The translations under genes and the position numbers were made by a program. Positions 1 through 5,945 of a DNA stretch of 9,568 bases are shown in pieces. The stretch comes from an uncultured Bacilli bacterium (GTDB taxonomy: Bacteria > Bacillota_I > Bacilli_A > RF39 > UBA660). The notes under the pieces are model-generated. The model saw only the letters and a program-made list of their open reading frames with translations, ran no database searches and was not told the origin of the DNA. Every line of letters starts with the position of its first letter. Within the stretch, counting starts at the first letter, position 1. The stretch covers positions 1-9,568 of the forward strand of contig CATOJL010000046.1 of the NCBI GenBank assembly GCA_951800155.1, written 5' to 3'.

Positions 1-85
1 GGACATGAACGTTGTGATTCATGGATTTTTTAGAAACTTATAAAATACGAAATGAGAAAAAAATATAAAAATATGTGCTAGTATA

Positions 86-114
86 TTGTCAAATAGAAAT
101 AAATATGATATATT
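86..114 (+). promoter_or_regulatory. Promoter of the tRNA-Met gene
   Basis: A -35 box TTGTCA (86-91) and a -10 box TATATT (109-114) are separated by 17 bases, which places the transcript start near 121, about 12 bases before the mature tRNA. This is sigma-A-like spacing. A second possible extended -10 (TGC-TAGTAT, 76-84) lies just upstream without a good -35 box, so it is the weaker candidate. Confidence 0.6.
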
Positions 115-132
115 AAATTTGTTTGGATTTAT

Positions 133-209
133 GGCGATGTAGCTCAGTTGGCTAGAGCGTCCGGTTCATACCCGGAAGGTCGTGGGTTCGACCCCCTCCG
201 TCGCTACCA
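133..209 (+). tRNA. tRNA-Met (elongator), anticodon CAT
   Basis: A 77-base cloverleaf can be folded by eye. The acceptor arm is 133-139 with 199-205 (seven pairs, the first being G-U). The D-arm contains AGCTCAGTTGGCTAGAGC, the anticodon arm is TCCGG/CCGGA with loop TTCATAC, and the T-arm carries GGTTCGACC. The discriminator is A206 and CCA is encoded (207-209). The anticodon CAT is at 167-169. It is called elongator Met rather than initiator because the first acceptor pair is formed (initiators have a mismatch there). It is called Met rather than Ile-CAT because the sequence closely resembles the elongator tRNA-Met of Bacillus as I remember it. The gene stands alone, with its own promoter and terminator. 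A decayed integrase gene points at its 3' end, so this tRNA may once have served as an integration site. Confidence 0.95.
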
Positions 210-221
210 TAATGTATTTAC

Positions 222-247
222 CCGTTGATTTTCAACGGTTTTTGTTT
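222..247 (+). terminator. Intrinsic terminator of tRNA-Met
   Basis: A perfect 7-bp stem CCGTTGA (222-228) / TCAACGG (232-238) with a 3-base loop is followed by TTTTTGTTT. It lies 12 bases after the CCA end. Confidence 0.85.
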
Positions 248-329
248 GCTTAAGATAGATAATTAGATAAAGAAGTGTATATATCATCCGCGAACATTAG
301 TTTATAAAATAGCTAATAATTTTGTCTAT

Positions 330-351
330 AGGTAACAAAAAGGTAACAAAA
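330..351 (+). repeat. Tandem exact 11-bp direct repeat, possible integrase arm sites
   Basis: AGGTAACAAAA occurs twice back to back (330-340 and 341-351) without a mismatch. It lies between the 3' end of tRNA-Met and the 3' end of the decayed integrase gene. In tRNA-targeted phages and integrative elements this is where short tandem arm-type sites for the integrase often lie. The repeat is seen directly. The role is an inference from position. Confidence 0.55.
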
Positions 352-359
352 ATGAATAC

Positions 360-393
360 AAAAAACAGTTATTTGAGTAAATTAACTGTTTTT
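360..393 (-). terminator. Hairpin after the integrase remnant, likely its terminator
   Basis: AAAAACAGTTA (361-371) and TAACTGTTTTT (383-393) form a perfect 11-bp stem with an 11-base loop. Read on the minus strand it ends in a run of six T (360-365), and it starts 12 bases beyond the integrase stop codon. It therefore fits as the intrinsic terminator of that former gene. Confidence 0.6.
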
Positions 394-404
394 AAAAGGT
401 TATT

Positions 405-625
405 TCATTCTTTATGTGTATATACATCTTTAGTTATATCTTTTACAATATGTCCCATGATTAATTTTACACACAACTCATTAGTCCCTAATAAATCCAT
501 CTTAGTGGCAAAATAGTGCCTTCCATCGTGGGGTAGATGGTTCATATCTAAATTCTCAATAGTCTATTTAAAACGAGTAAATAGGCTCTATATACCATTT
601 TATTATTTCCATTCATAACAAGCAT
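405..625 (-). pseudogene. Tyrosine recombinase (integrase), C-terminal remnant
   Basis: The minus strand from 563 down to a TGA at 405-407 encodes the catalytic C-terminus of a phage or ICE-type tyrosine recombinase. It reads NLDMNHLPHDGRHYFAT, then VKLIMGHIVKDITKDVYTH, ending HKE-stop. The HxxRH box, the GH histidine and the tyrosine nucleophile (in VYTH) are all recognisable. Upstream the frame is broken by TAG codons at 564-566 and 588-590. A fragment in another frame (625 to about 581, ...NKMVYRAY) would join smoothly to FTRFK in the first frame, so there is at least one frameshift near 580. The N-terminal DNA-binding part and the first catalytic arginine region are gone. A promoter-like sequence (681-708) still points into it. 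Its 3' end faces tRNA-Met about 195 bases away, the usual arrangement for an element integrated in a tRNA. The family call is firm; the identity of the element is unknown. Confidence 0.8.
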
Positions 626-680
626 TCATTATTCACATTATCTCTTTTTTTATTGTATGGAATCTCTTTCATCTATATAC

Positions 681-708
681 ATTATACTAAATTTTTTTGT
701 TCATGCAA
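681..708 (-). promoter_or_regulatory. Promoter-like sequence facing the integrase remnant
   Basis: Read on the minus strand, TTGCAT (708-703) is followed after 16 bases by a consensus TATAAT (686-681). It points towards the integrase pseudogene, so it may be the old integrase promoter. Confidence 0.45.
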
Positions 709-741
709 GTTTCCGATTTAAAAATTATTGACACAACGAAT

Positions 742-773
742 TTGACTATATTTTTTCAATTTTATTGTATACT
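742..773 (+). promoter_or_regulatory. Possible promoter of the tiny ORF
   Basis: TTGACT (742-747) is followed after 17 bases by TTGTAT (765-770), or after 20 bases by the better -10 box TATACT (768-773). Neither combination is ideal. It precedes an AAAGGAGG ribosome site at 785-792. Confidence 0.35.
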
Positions 774-800
774 AAATATATAGTAAAGGAGGTATACAAT

Positions 801-833
801 ATGGTAAAATCAAAAAGGAAATTAGTTTTATAA
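801..833 (+). pseudogene. Ten-codon ORF with strong ribosome site, possibly a broken gene
   Basis: AAAGGAGG (785-792) lies 8 bases before an ATG at 801, which opens a reading frame of only ten codons (MVKSKRKLVL, TAA at 831-833). The signals are as good as those of real genes nearby. In the +1 frame the sequence continues as YKKVLNITKIQDIN and on to a stop near 889, so the short ORF may be the 5' end of a frameshifted gene. It could instead be a leader peptide. I do not recognise a family, and a spurious match cannot be excluded. Confidence 0.3.
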
Positions 834-1050
834 AAAAGTACTTAACATAACGAAAATACAAGATATCAACTGCACTATTTTAGATACTTAACCCATTGTA
901 GTTAACAATCACAAAAGAAACAATATGGGTATGATTTTTAGAATGTTCCTTTTTTAAGATGTTTCTATATTTATAAAATAATATTTTATTTCTTAATTTC
1001 ATATTATTGTGTAAAATGAATAAAAAATTTTTCTATTTTTTTTTAAATTG

Positions 1051-1059
1051 TGTTAAAAT
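1051..1059 (+). promoter_or_regulatory. Possible extended -10 promoter of the amidase gene
   Basis: TGT-TAAAAT (1051-1059) is an extended -10 box about 60 bases before the GTG start. There is only T-rich sequence at the -35 position. A 7-bp hairpin TCTATCA/TGATAGA (1070-1076 with 1087-1093) then lies in the presumed 5' untranslated region and might act as an operator or stability element. Confidence 0.35.
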
Positions 1060-1118
1060 AGTGAATAATTCTATCAAAAATGAATGTGATAGATAAGATG
1101 TAAAAGAGGGAAGAAAAC

Positions 1119-1781
1119 GTGGTAAAAAAGAAAAGGAAGTTGAAAAGGAAAGCGAAATATATTTGTTTTTTTCTGTTCCTGTTTGTGTGTATTCTATTAG
1201 GATTTTTTTTACTTCCTATACATAAAAGGGGAAAAAAACAGGAACAAGGTATTGATAAGTTTACCTATGTGTATCAAGAGTCTGTATTTCCTACTTTCGT
1301 TGTTGATGTACCAGTTCATACAGATTTAATCTTAGAACATACAAGTGCAAGACCTAGCACAAAAAGAATAATTAAATATATTGTCATTCATGAAACAGAT
1401 AATTTTGAAAAAGGTGCAGGATCATGGAATCATGCTACATATTTAAAACGAAATAATCAAACAGCGACATCTTGGCATTATACGGTTGATGATAAAGAAA
1501 TTTATCATCATATTCCAGATGATGAAATCGCCCACCATGCTGGGGATGATGAGGGAAATGCATATGGAATTGGAATTGAACTTTGTGTAAATAGTGATGG
1601 AGATTTTGAGAAAACCTTTGATAATGCAGCCAAATTAGTAGCACATCTAATAAAAGCCTATAAATTAAATTTAGACAATTTGAAAACACATCACGATTTT
1701 TCAGGAAAAGATTGTCCGCATACGATCTTACAAAAAAATAGGTTAACGGAATTTAAGAGAAAAGTAAGAAAATATTTATAA
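1119..1781 (+). CDS. N-acetylmuramoyl-L-alanine amidase, membrane-anchored
   Basis: The 220-residue protein belongs to the Amidase_2 (T7 lysozyme/PGRP-like) family of zinc amidases, which cut the bond between muramic acid and the stem peptide of peptidoglycan. A lysine- and arginine-rich N-terminus is followed by one hydrophobic segment (about 14-33), so the enzyme should be tethered outside the membrane by a signal anchor. The catalytic domain is about 80-210. His91 (IVIHET), His191 and Cys199 (THHDFSGKDCPH) match the three zinc ligands, Lys197 matches the catalytic lysine of T7 lysozyme, and SWHYTVDD and AHHAGDDEGN are typical family motifs. The start is GTG, chosen because AAGAGGGA lies just upstream and no better ATG precedes the basic N-terminus. 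The gene is monocistronic, with a terminator directly after it. No wall-binding domain is visible. It could serve wall turnover, cell separation or recycling; the decayed mobile DNA upstream also allows a prophage origin, although endolysins rarely have such an anchor. Confidence 0.9.
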   Translation: MVKKKRKLKRKAKYICFFLFLFVCILLGFFLLPIHKRGKKQEQGIDKFTYVYQESVFPTFVVDVPVHTDLILEHTSARPSTKRIIKYIVIHETDNFEKGAGSWNHATYLKRNNQTATSWHYTVDDKEIYHHIPDDEIAHHAGDDEGNAYGIGIELCVNSDGDFEKTFDNAAKLVAHLIKAYKLNLDNLKTHHDFSGKDCPHTILQKNRLTEFKRKVRKYL

Positions 1782-1788
1782 CAGAACG

Positions 1789-1814
1789 AAGGAGGGTTAG
1801 AAACTTCCTTTTTT
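1789..1814 (+). terminator. Intrinsic terminator after the amidase gene
   Basis: AAGGAGGGTT (1789-1798) pairs imperfectly with AAACTTCCTT (1801-1810) and is followed by a T-run. The AAGGAGG in its 5' arm looks like a ribosome site, but no start codon lies at a usable distance. Confidence 0.6.
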
Positions 1815-1827
1815 CATATACTTTATT

Positions 1828-2205
1828 ATGGATAATATAGAAAAAAGACTAAAAGAGATAAAAATAGAGAATTGGATATGGGTTATCTATATTGGACTGA
1901 TTTTTTTAAGTTGGTATGCAAATAGGAAAGAAAAACACTATTTTATATGTAAAGATGAGGAAAGTAGAAAGAAATATCGGGAGATATTGATTCTTATTTT
2001 TTCTATTCTTCTTGTCATTTATCTTTATTTTACGAAAGATAGTTATGAAGATATACAGGAATTAACATGTGCGGATTCACAAAAGAAAAAAACACTCACT
2101 TATATGTCTTTTACTGGCTCCCTTCTTATTTTAATTAGTGGAGTTATTTTCTTAATTATTGCTATTGAAGATGAGAGCATTGATACAGAAATTGCTTTTA
2201 GTTGA
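1828..2205 (+). CDS. Small membrane protein of unknown function
   Basis: The 125-residue protein has three predicted membrane segments (about 16-31, 51-68 and 94-114). Between them lie a basic, charged loop (KDEESRKKYRE) and a lysine-rich loop (QKKKTL), and the short C-terminal tail is acidic, ending EIAFS. I do not recognise a named family, though similar small proteins of this design occur in low-GC Gram-positives as far as I recall. The ATG is the only plausible start. It has no ribosome site, and a TATACT box (1817-1822) lies so close that a transcript from it would begin at about the start codon. It follows the amidase terminator and precedes the helical protein at 2259 by 53 bases, probably in one transcript. 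No catalytic motif is visible. Confidence 0.75.
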   Translation: MDNIEKRLKEIKIENWIWVIYIGLIFLSWYANRKEKHYFICKDEESRKKYREILILIFSILLVIYLYFTKDSYEDIQELTCADSQKKKTLTYMSFTGSLLILISGVIFLIIAIEDESIDTEIAFS

Positions 2206-2258
2206 ATTTGGTAAGCATAAAAGAAAGAAAATGGTTCATACTAAAAAGGGAGGCAATT

Positions 2259-2690
2259 ATGGAAGCAAAAAAAGAACTTGTAGAACATATTTATAAAGAT
2301 GCATCGATGGGAAGCTATACTTGTATGCAATTACTTGGAGATTTAAAAAACAAAGATAATAAAATTAAGGGTTGTGTGGAAGACATTTTAAAAGAGTATC
2401 AAGATTTTGAGAAGAAGGCAAAGAAATTTTTGAAAGAAGAAGTTAGAAATGAAGAAGGCTTTCTGACAAAGTTTATGGCAAAAAGAGGTATTAAAAAAGA
2501 GGTTACGAAAGATAATAGTGATCCTGCGATTGCTAAGATGCTCATTGAAGGTTTAACGATGGGTTCTTTAGAGATTGAAAAGAAAATGAAGGATTATGAA
2601 AAGGAAGCAGAAAAAAGTCATCTTTCTTTGGCAAAGGATTTTTTTCAATTTCAAGAGGGAGCAATTCAAAAACTAAAAACGTATTTTTAA
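2259..2690 (+). CDS. Helical-bundle protein of unknown function, possibly ferritin-like
   Basis: The 143-residue protein is highly charged, soluble and almost entirely helix-forming, with no membrane segment. The start is taken at ATG 2259 because AAAGGGAGG (2244-2252) lies just upstream. An upstream in-frame TTG at 2202 would overlap the previous gene and has no ribosome site. The pattern of four long amphipathic helices, with acidic residues spaced along them (KKELVEHIYKDASMG near the N-terminus, LSLAKDFFQFQEG near the C-terminus), resembles small uncharacterised clostridial proteins that I believe adopt a four-helix ferritin-like fold. No clear di-iron ExxH pair is present, so metal binding is not supported. 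The role is unknown. A strong terminator follows it. Confidence 0.8.
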   Translation: MEAKKELVEHIYKDASMGSYTCMQLLGDLKNKDNKIKGCVEDILKEYQDFEKKAKKFLKEEVRNEEGFLTKFMAKRGIKKEVTKDNSDPAIAKMLIEGLTMGSLEIEKKMKDYEKEAEKSHLSLAKDFFQFQEGAIQKLKTYF

Positions 2691-2694
2691 TTTG

Positions 2695-2718
2695 AAAGTA
2701 GAACCATCTACTTTTTTT
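2695..2718 (+). terminator. Intrinsic terminator after the helical protein
   Basis: A perfect 8-bp stem AAAGTAGA (2695-2702) / TCTACTTT (2707-2714) with an ACCA loop runs into seven T. Confidence 0.85.
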
Positions 2719-2771
2719 ATGTATATGTATTTTTTCCTTTCCTTCCTCATAAAATGAAAGGGGAGGAACTT

Positions 2772-4082
2772 ATGCGCAAAACATCTATTATTCTTTTAAC
2801 TTATAACAACTTAGAATATACAAAAGCTTGTCTGGAAAGTATTTATACATATACCGAAGAAGGAACTTATGAACTCATTGTCATTGATAATGCCTCTACA
2901 GATGGAACAAGGGAATATTTAATGAATGATTCTAAAATTCGTGTTGTTTTCAATAAAGAAAATGTAGGATTTCCTAAAGGTTGTAACCAAGGAATTGCTT
3001 TGGCGAATCCAGAAAATGATATTTTGCTTTTAAATAATGACACAATTGTTACAACAAATTGGCTTACTAATTTAAAAAGATGTTTATATAGTGATGCAAA
3101 AATAGGGGCAGTGGGACCAGTTTGTAACCAACAAGAAAATAGACAAGGAGTATCTTTTTCTTACACAGATTTGAAACAGATGCAAGAACTTGCCTTAAAA
3201 AACAATCGTTTTGATCCAGAAAAATGGGAGGAAAAAGTATTTTTAATTGGATATTGCCTCTTAATGAAAAGAGAAGTGATCGATCGATTAAAAAATTTAG
3301 ATGAAGCTTATACCCCAGGTTATGTGGAAGATAATGATTTATCCCTTCGCATTCTAAAATTGGGATATAAACTTATTCTATGTCATGACACATTTATCCA
3401 TCATTACTTAGGAACTTCTTTTAGAAAAGATTTAAGTAAATTTTATCTTATATTAAATAAAAATAGATCCTATTTTAAAAAGAAGTGGGGATTTCAAACA
3501 ATAGCTTTTGATGAGAGAAAGTCTGCTTCTTATGTCATGTTAGAACCATGTAATTGTCTATTGGAGGTTAATGCAGGAATTGGCGTATCCTTAAAAGAAA
3601 TTTTGTATCAGGGACATCCCCTTGAAGTAGAAGGAGTCGAGTATAACAAAAGGAAACGAGAGATAGCCACTTTATCTTTTCCTGTTTATCCTAATTTAAA
3701 AAGCATAAAAAAAACGTATGACACAATACTCATTGGTGATTTTTTAGAAACAGTAAAGCATACTGTTACCTTTCTACAAAAAATACATACACTTCTAAAA
3801 AAAGAAGGAACACTTCTTTTAGAAATACATAATATAGCAAGCATAAAAAGGATAACTGATTTGTTGCAGGAAAACTTTTATAAACAAGAAAATTCTCATC
3901 GAAACTTCTTTACATTAAACGATATAAAAAAACTTCTCTTAAAAGCAGGCTATAAAAATATGGAGGTTTATTCTTGGTATGAAAATTTGAGTGAAGAGGA
4001 AGAAAGAAATCTTGAATTGTTAAAAAAGGAAGAGAGTATGTATCGTTATACTTATTATACAATTCGGTGTAAGAAACAATAA
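2772..4082 (+). CDS. Family 2 glycosyltransferase fused to a degenerate SAM-methyltransferase domain
   Basis: The protein has 436 residues if it starts at ATG 2772, which is preceded by AAAGGGGAGG. An in-frame ATG at 2754 lies upstream of that ribosome site and is less likely. Residues 1-240 form a GT-A fold GT2 glycosyltransferase. They show SIILLTYNN at the N-terminus, VIDNASTDGT (37-46), the metal and nucleotide-sugar motif NND (88-90, in place of DXD) and the acceptor-side EDNDLSLR (186-193). Residues about 255-430 resemble a class I methyltransferase. LLEVNAGIG stands where motif I would be, with Asn267 replacing the first glycine. Then come YDTILIGDFLETV and a late FFTLNDIKKLLLKAGY, as in Methyltransf_23 proteins. 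There is no membrane segment, so it should act in the cytosol on a surface glycan precursor or a protein. Donor and acceptor cannot be told. It is flanked by terminators and stands alone, not in a polysaccharide cluster. The GT call is sure; methyltransferase activity is doubtful. Confidence 0.85.
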   Translation: MRKTSIILLTYNNLEYTKACLESIYTYTEEGTYELIVIDNASTDGTREYLMNDSKIRVVFNKENVGFPKGCNQGIALANPENDILLLNNDTIVTTNWLTNLKRCLYSDAKIGAVGPVCNQQENRQGVSFSYTDLKQMQELALKNNRFDPEKWEEKVFLIGYCLLMKREVIDRLKNLDEAYTPGYVEDNDLSLRILKLGYKLILCHDTFIHHYLGTSFRKDLSKFYLILNKNRSYFKKKWGFQTIAFDERKSASYVMLEPCNCLLEVNAGIGVSLKEILYQGHPLEVEGVEYNKRKREIATLSFPVYPNLKSIKKTYDTILIGDFLETVKHTVTFLQKIHTLLKKEGTLLLEIHNIASIKRITDLLQENFYKQENSHRNFFTLNDIKKLLLKAGYKNMEVYSWYENLSEEEERNLELLKKEESMYRYTYYTIRCKKQ

Positions 4083-4117
4083 AAAGAGCAATTGTGAATT
4101 TCACATGCTTTTTTTTT
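4083..4117 (+). terminator. Intrinsic terminator after the glycosyltransferase gene
   Basis: The stem is GCA (4088-4090) plus TGTGA (4093-4097) pairing with TCACA and TGC (4101-4108), with a two-base bulge. A-rich sequence before it pairs with the nine-T run at 4109-4117. Confidence 0.75.
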
Positions 4118-4178
4118 AAATAATAGAAAGAATTGGAAAGGAATGAATGTAAAAACAGATAGATACTTAAAATGTGAA

Positions 4179-4207
4179 TTGAAAATAAGAAAAAAATGTG
4201 CTAGAAT
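4179..4207 (+). promoter_or_regulatory. Promoter of the CmpB-Nudix-tcdA operon
   Basis: TTGAAA (4179-4184), a 17-base spacer and TAGAAT (4202-4207) are seen, with an extended -10 TG at 4199-4200. The predicted transcript start is near 4214, 17 bases before the ATG. Confidence 0.7.
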
Positions 4208-4230
4208 AAGGATAGTTTGGAGTAGGTTGT

Positions 4231-4728
4231 ATGAAGAAGTTTGCATTCCATAAATATATCTATATTTTTTTTGCAACATCTATGTTAGGTTGGTTTGGGG
4301 AGGTTTTGTTTAGTATACTTGTGCATCATGAACTCGTGAACCCAGGAACACTTTGTGGGATGTGGTGTCCTATTTATGGAGTGGCTTGTGTTTTGATTGC
4401 TCTTTTGTTAAAAAAAGAAGATGGACGTATTCAAAATTTTATAAAAATTACATGCATTTCTTTAGTCGTTGAATATATAAGTGCCTTTATTTCAGAAGAG
4501 TTTTTCTCCCATCGTCTATGGGATTATTCTACTTTCTTTTTAAATTTTCAAGGAAGAATTTGTCTTTCTATGGGGATATTATTTGGAATGGTTGGCTTCT
4601 TTTTTGCTTATTTTCTTTTACCAAAATTGTATACTTTTTTTGAGAAGAACGAAAGACAATGTATGAGGCTGAATTTTGTATTTTTCTTTTTCTTTTTAGC
4701 GAATATTGTAATAGAATGTATGATTTAG
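4231..4728 (+). CDS. CmpB-family membrane protein (putative ABC-transporter type IV)
   Basis: The 165-residue integral membrane protein has about five hydrophobic segments (roughly 8-29, 44-61, 71-90, 111-131 and 148-164). It shows the conserved pattern of the ABC_trans_CmpB family (PF06541): SMLGWFGE (17-24), NPGTLCGMWCPIYG (37-50), SEEFFSHRLWDYS (88-100) and the LNFQGRICLSMGILFG stretch. Despite the family name, no ATPase partner is nearby, and the function of the family is not established to my knowledge. The start has a GGAG (4219-4222) at a suitable distance. It is the first gene of an operon; the Nudix gene starts 9 bases after its stop. Confidence 0.85.
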   Translation: MKKFAFHKYIYIFFATSMLGWFGEVLFSILVHHELVNPGTLCGMWCPIYGVACVLIALLLKKEDGRIQNFIKITCISLVVEYISAFISEEFFSHRLWDYSTFFLNFQGRICLSMGILFGMVGFFFAYFLLPKLYTFFEKNERQCMRLNFVFFFFFLANIVIECMI

Positions 4729-4737
4729 GTGGTATAG

Positions 4738-5241
4738 ATGGAGTATCGAGATTTGTATAACAAAAATAGAGATCCCCTCTTTAAAACAATAAAAAAAGGG
4801 GAGAAGCCACAGGACGGTATGTATTATGTGAGTGTTGCTGTTGCTTTAGAAAATATAGATGGAACTTTTCTTTTACAAAAGCGTTCATTAAAAAAAGGTG
4901 GGCTTTGGGGAACAATAGCAGGACATCCAAAAAGTGGAGAAACTTCCCTAGAGGGAATATTGACAGAAATAAAAGAAGAAATGGGACTTGAAGTTCCAAA
5001 AGAAAAAATGAAGTTATTTAAAACGATTCAAACAAAAGATGACTTTGTGGATTTTTATTATATAAAATGTTTTGTTCCAGAAGAAAAAATAAAACTACAG
5101 CTTGAGGAAGTAACAGATTATATGTTTGCTTCCAAAGAACAAATTTTAGAATTGATACAAAAGCAACAATTCCATAAAAAGCATGCATTGATGATGCAAG
5201 ACTGTTTTGCTTATTTAGAAAACAATAAGGAAAGAATGTAG
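4738..5241 (+). CDS. Nudix hydrolase, IPP-isomerase-like subgroup
   Basis: The 167-residue protein hydrolyses, by family, a nucleoside diphosphate linked to some group X. The N-terminal RDLYNKNRDPLFK and GEKPQDGMYYVSVAV followed by FLLQKRS resemble the Nudix subgroup related to isopentenyl-diphosphate isomerase. The Nudix box runs from Gly62 to Leu84 (GHPKSGETSLEG... then EIKEEMGL). The metal-binding glutamates of EIKEE (77, 80, 81) are present, but the usual arginine before them is Thr76. The substrate cannot be predicted. The start follows AGGTGG (4727-4732) and lies 9 bases after the CmpB-family gene, so it is in the same operon. tcdA follows after 26 bases. Confidence 0.85.
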   Translation: MEYRDLYNKNRDPLFKTIKKGEKPQDGMYYVSVAVALENIDGTFLLQKRSLKKGGLWGTIAGHPKSGETSLEGILTEIKEEMGLEVPKEKMKLFKTIQTKDDFVDFYYIKCFVPEEKIKLQLEEVTDYMFASKEQILELIQKQQFHKKHALMMQDCFAYLENNKERM

Positions 5242-5267
5242 GCTTTTTTAGTGGAGGGGGTTATTTT

Positions 5268-5945
5268 ATGGATACATGGCAAAGGACTAAAGTTTTATTA
5301 AAAGAGGATTATAGAAAAATACAAGAGCTTTCCGTTCTTGTTTTGGGTCTAGGAGGAGTCGGAAGCTATGTCGTTGAAAGTTTAGCGCGATTAGGGGTTA
5401 AAAAATTAATTTTAGTGGATTATGATACGATTGATGCAACAAATATAAATAGACAGATTGAAGCCTTACACTCTACCATTGGTTTTTATAAGGCTGATAT
5501 TTTAAAACAGCGCGTCCTTGATATTCATCCTACTTGTGAAGTGCAAGTGATTAAAGAGAAAATAACGCCAGAGAATCTAGATTTGTTATTTTTAGAAGCT
5601 ACCGACTTTTTAGTAGACGCCAATGATACTGTTTCTGTAAAGAAGGAACTTATGAAAAGATGTGTGAGAATAGGACAACGTTTTATTATGAGTATGGGAA
5701 CAGCGAATAAACTGGATCCCACAAAGTTAAAAATTATGGATCTAAAAGATACAAAGTATGATCCACTTGCAAAAATTCTTAGAAAAGAAGCACGTAAAGA
5801 AAAAATATATACAAAAATACCTGTGGTTTCTTCAAGTGAAATTCCTATCAAAACGATGGAAAACACATTAGGTTCTATTTCCTTTGTTCCTTCTGTAGCG
5901 GGACTTCTTATCACAAGTTATATTACATCAGAGGTGTTAAAGTGA
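5268..5945 (+). CDS. tcdA: tRNA threonylcarbamoyladenosine dehydratase (TcdA)
   Basis: This 225-residue E1-like (ThiF/MoeB superfamily) enzyme uses ATP to dehydrate t6A at position 37 into cyclic t6A in tRNAs that read ANN codons. The nucleotide-binding loop is GLGGVGS (27-33), followed by VDYDTID (50-56) and NINRQ (59-63). ALHSTIG, the SMGTANKLDPTKLK stretch and the C-terminal LGSISFVPSVAG all match the TcdA/YgdL subgroup rather than ThiF or MoeB. It is a little shorter than the roughly 250-270 residues usual for the family. The strong ribosome site GGAGGGGG (5253-5260) decides the start. It overlaps the next gene by 4 bases. A CsdA/CsdE-type partner is not seen in the window. The elongator tRNA-Met at 133, with A at position 37, would be a typical t6A-class tRNA. 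Confidence 0.9.
   Translation: MDTWQRTKVLLKEDYRKIQELSVLVLGLGGVGSYVVESLARLGVKKLILVDYDTIDATNINRQIEALHSTIGFYKADILKQRVLDIHPTCEVQVIKEKITPENLDLLFLEATDFLVDANDTVSVKKELMKRCVRIGQRFIMSMGTANKLDPTKLKIMDLKDTKYDPLAKILRKEARKEKIYTKIPVVSSSEIPIKTMENTLGSISFVPSVAGLLITSYITSEVLK

Larger units (their letters stand above)
250..1118. other. Long gene-poor stretch, decayed mobile DNA
   Basis: No intact gene of normal size is seen here. The stretch holds a tandem repeat (330-351), the integrase remnant and its terminator (360-625), divergent promoter-like sequences (681-708 and about 742-773), a ten-codon ORF with a strong ribosome site (801-833), and very AT-rich sequence with a poly-T tract (about 1026-1044) before the amidase. 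There is no second copy of the tRNA 3' end in the window, so no intact attachment-site pair is visible. Confidence 0.6.

Noticed and set aside
1..43. Possible C-terminal end of an upstream gene
   Set aside because: Two frames are open at the window edge (stops at 31-33 and 41-43), each for a dozen codons or so. Neither gives a recognisable ending, so no call can be made.
322..516. 64-codon plus-strand ORF starting at TTG
   Set aside because: It has no ribosome site, no recognisable family and lies antisense to the clear integrase remnant, including its terminator hairpin.
497..540. RNA-like nested hairpins CCATCT/AGATGG with GGCA/TGCC
   Set aside because: The bases are fully explained as codons of the integrase remnant on the other strand, and there is no other sign of an RNA gene.
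850..960. Minus-strand peptide VSFVIVNYNGL that looks like the start of a GT2 glycosyltransferase
   Set aside because: It stops a few codons later and no further glycosyltransferase motif appears in any frame, so it is probably chance in AT-rich DNA.
5525..5914. 129-codon minus-strand ORF inside tcdA
   Set aside because: It is a shadow of the tcdA reading frame, without ribosome site or family resemblance. The other antisense ORFs inside genes were rejected for the same reason.
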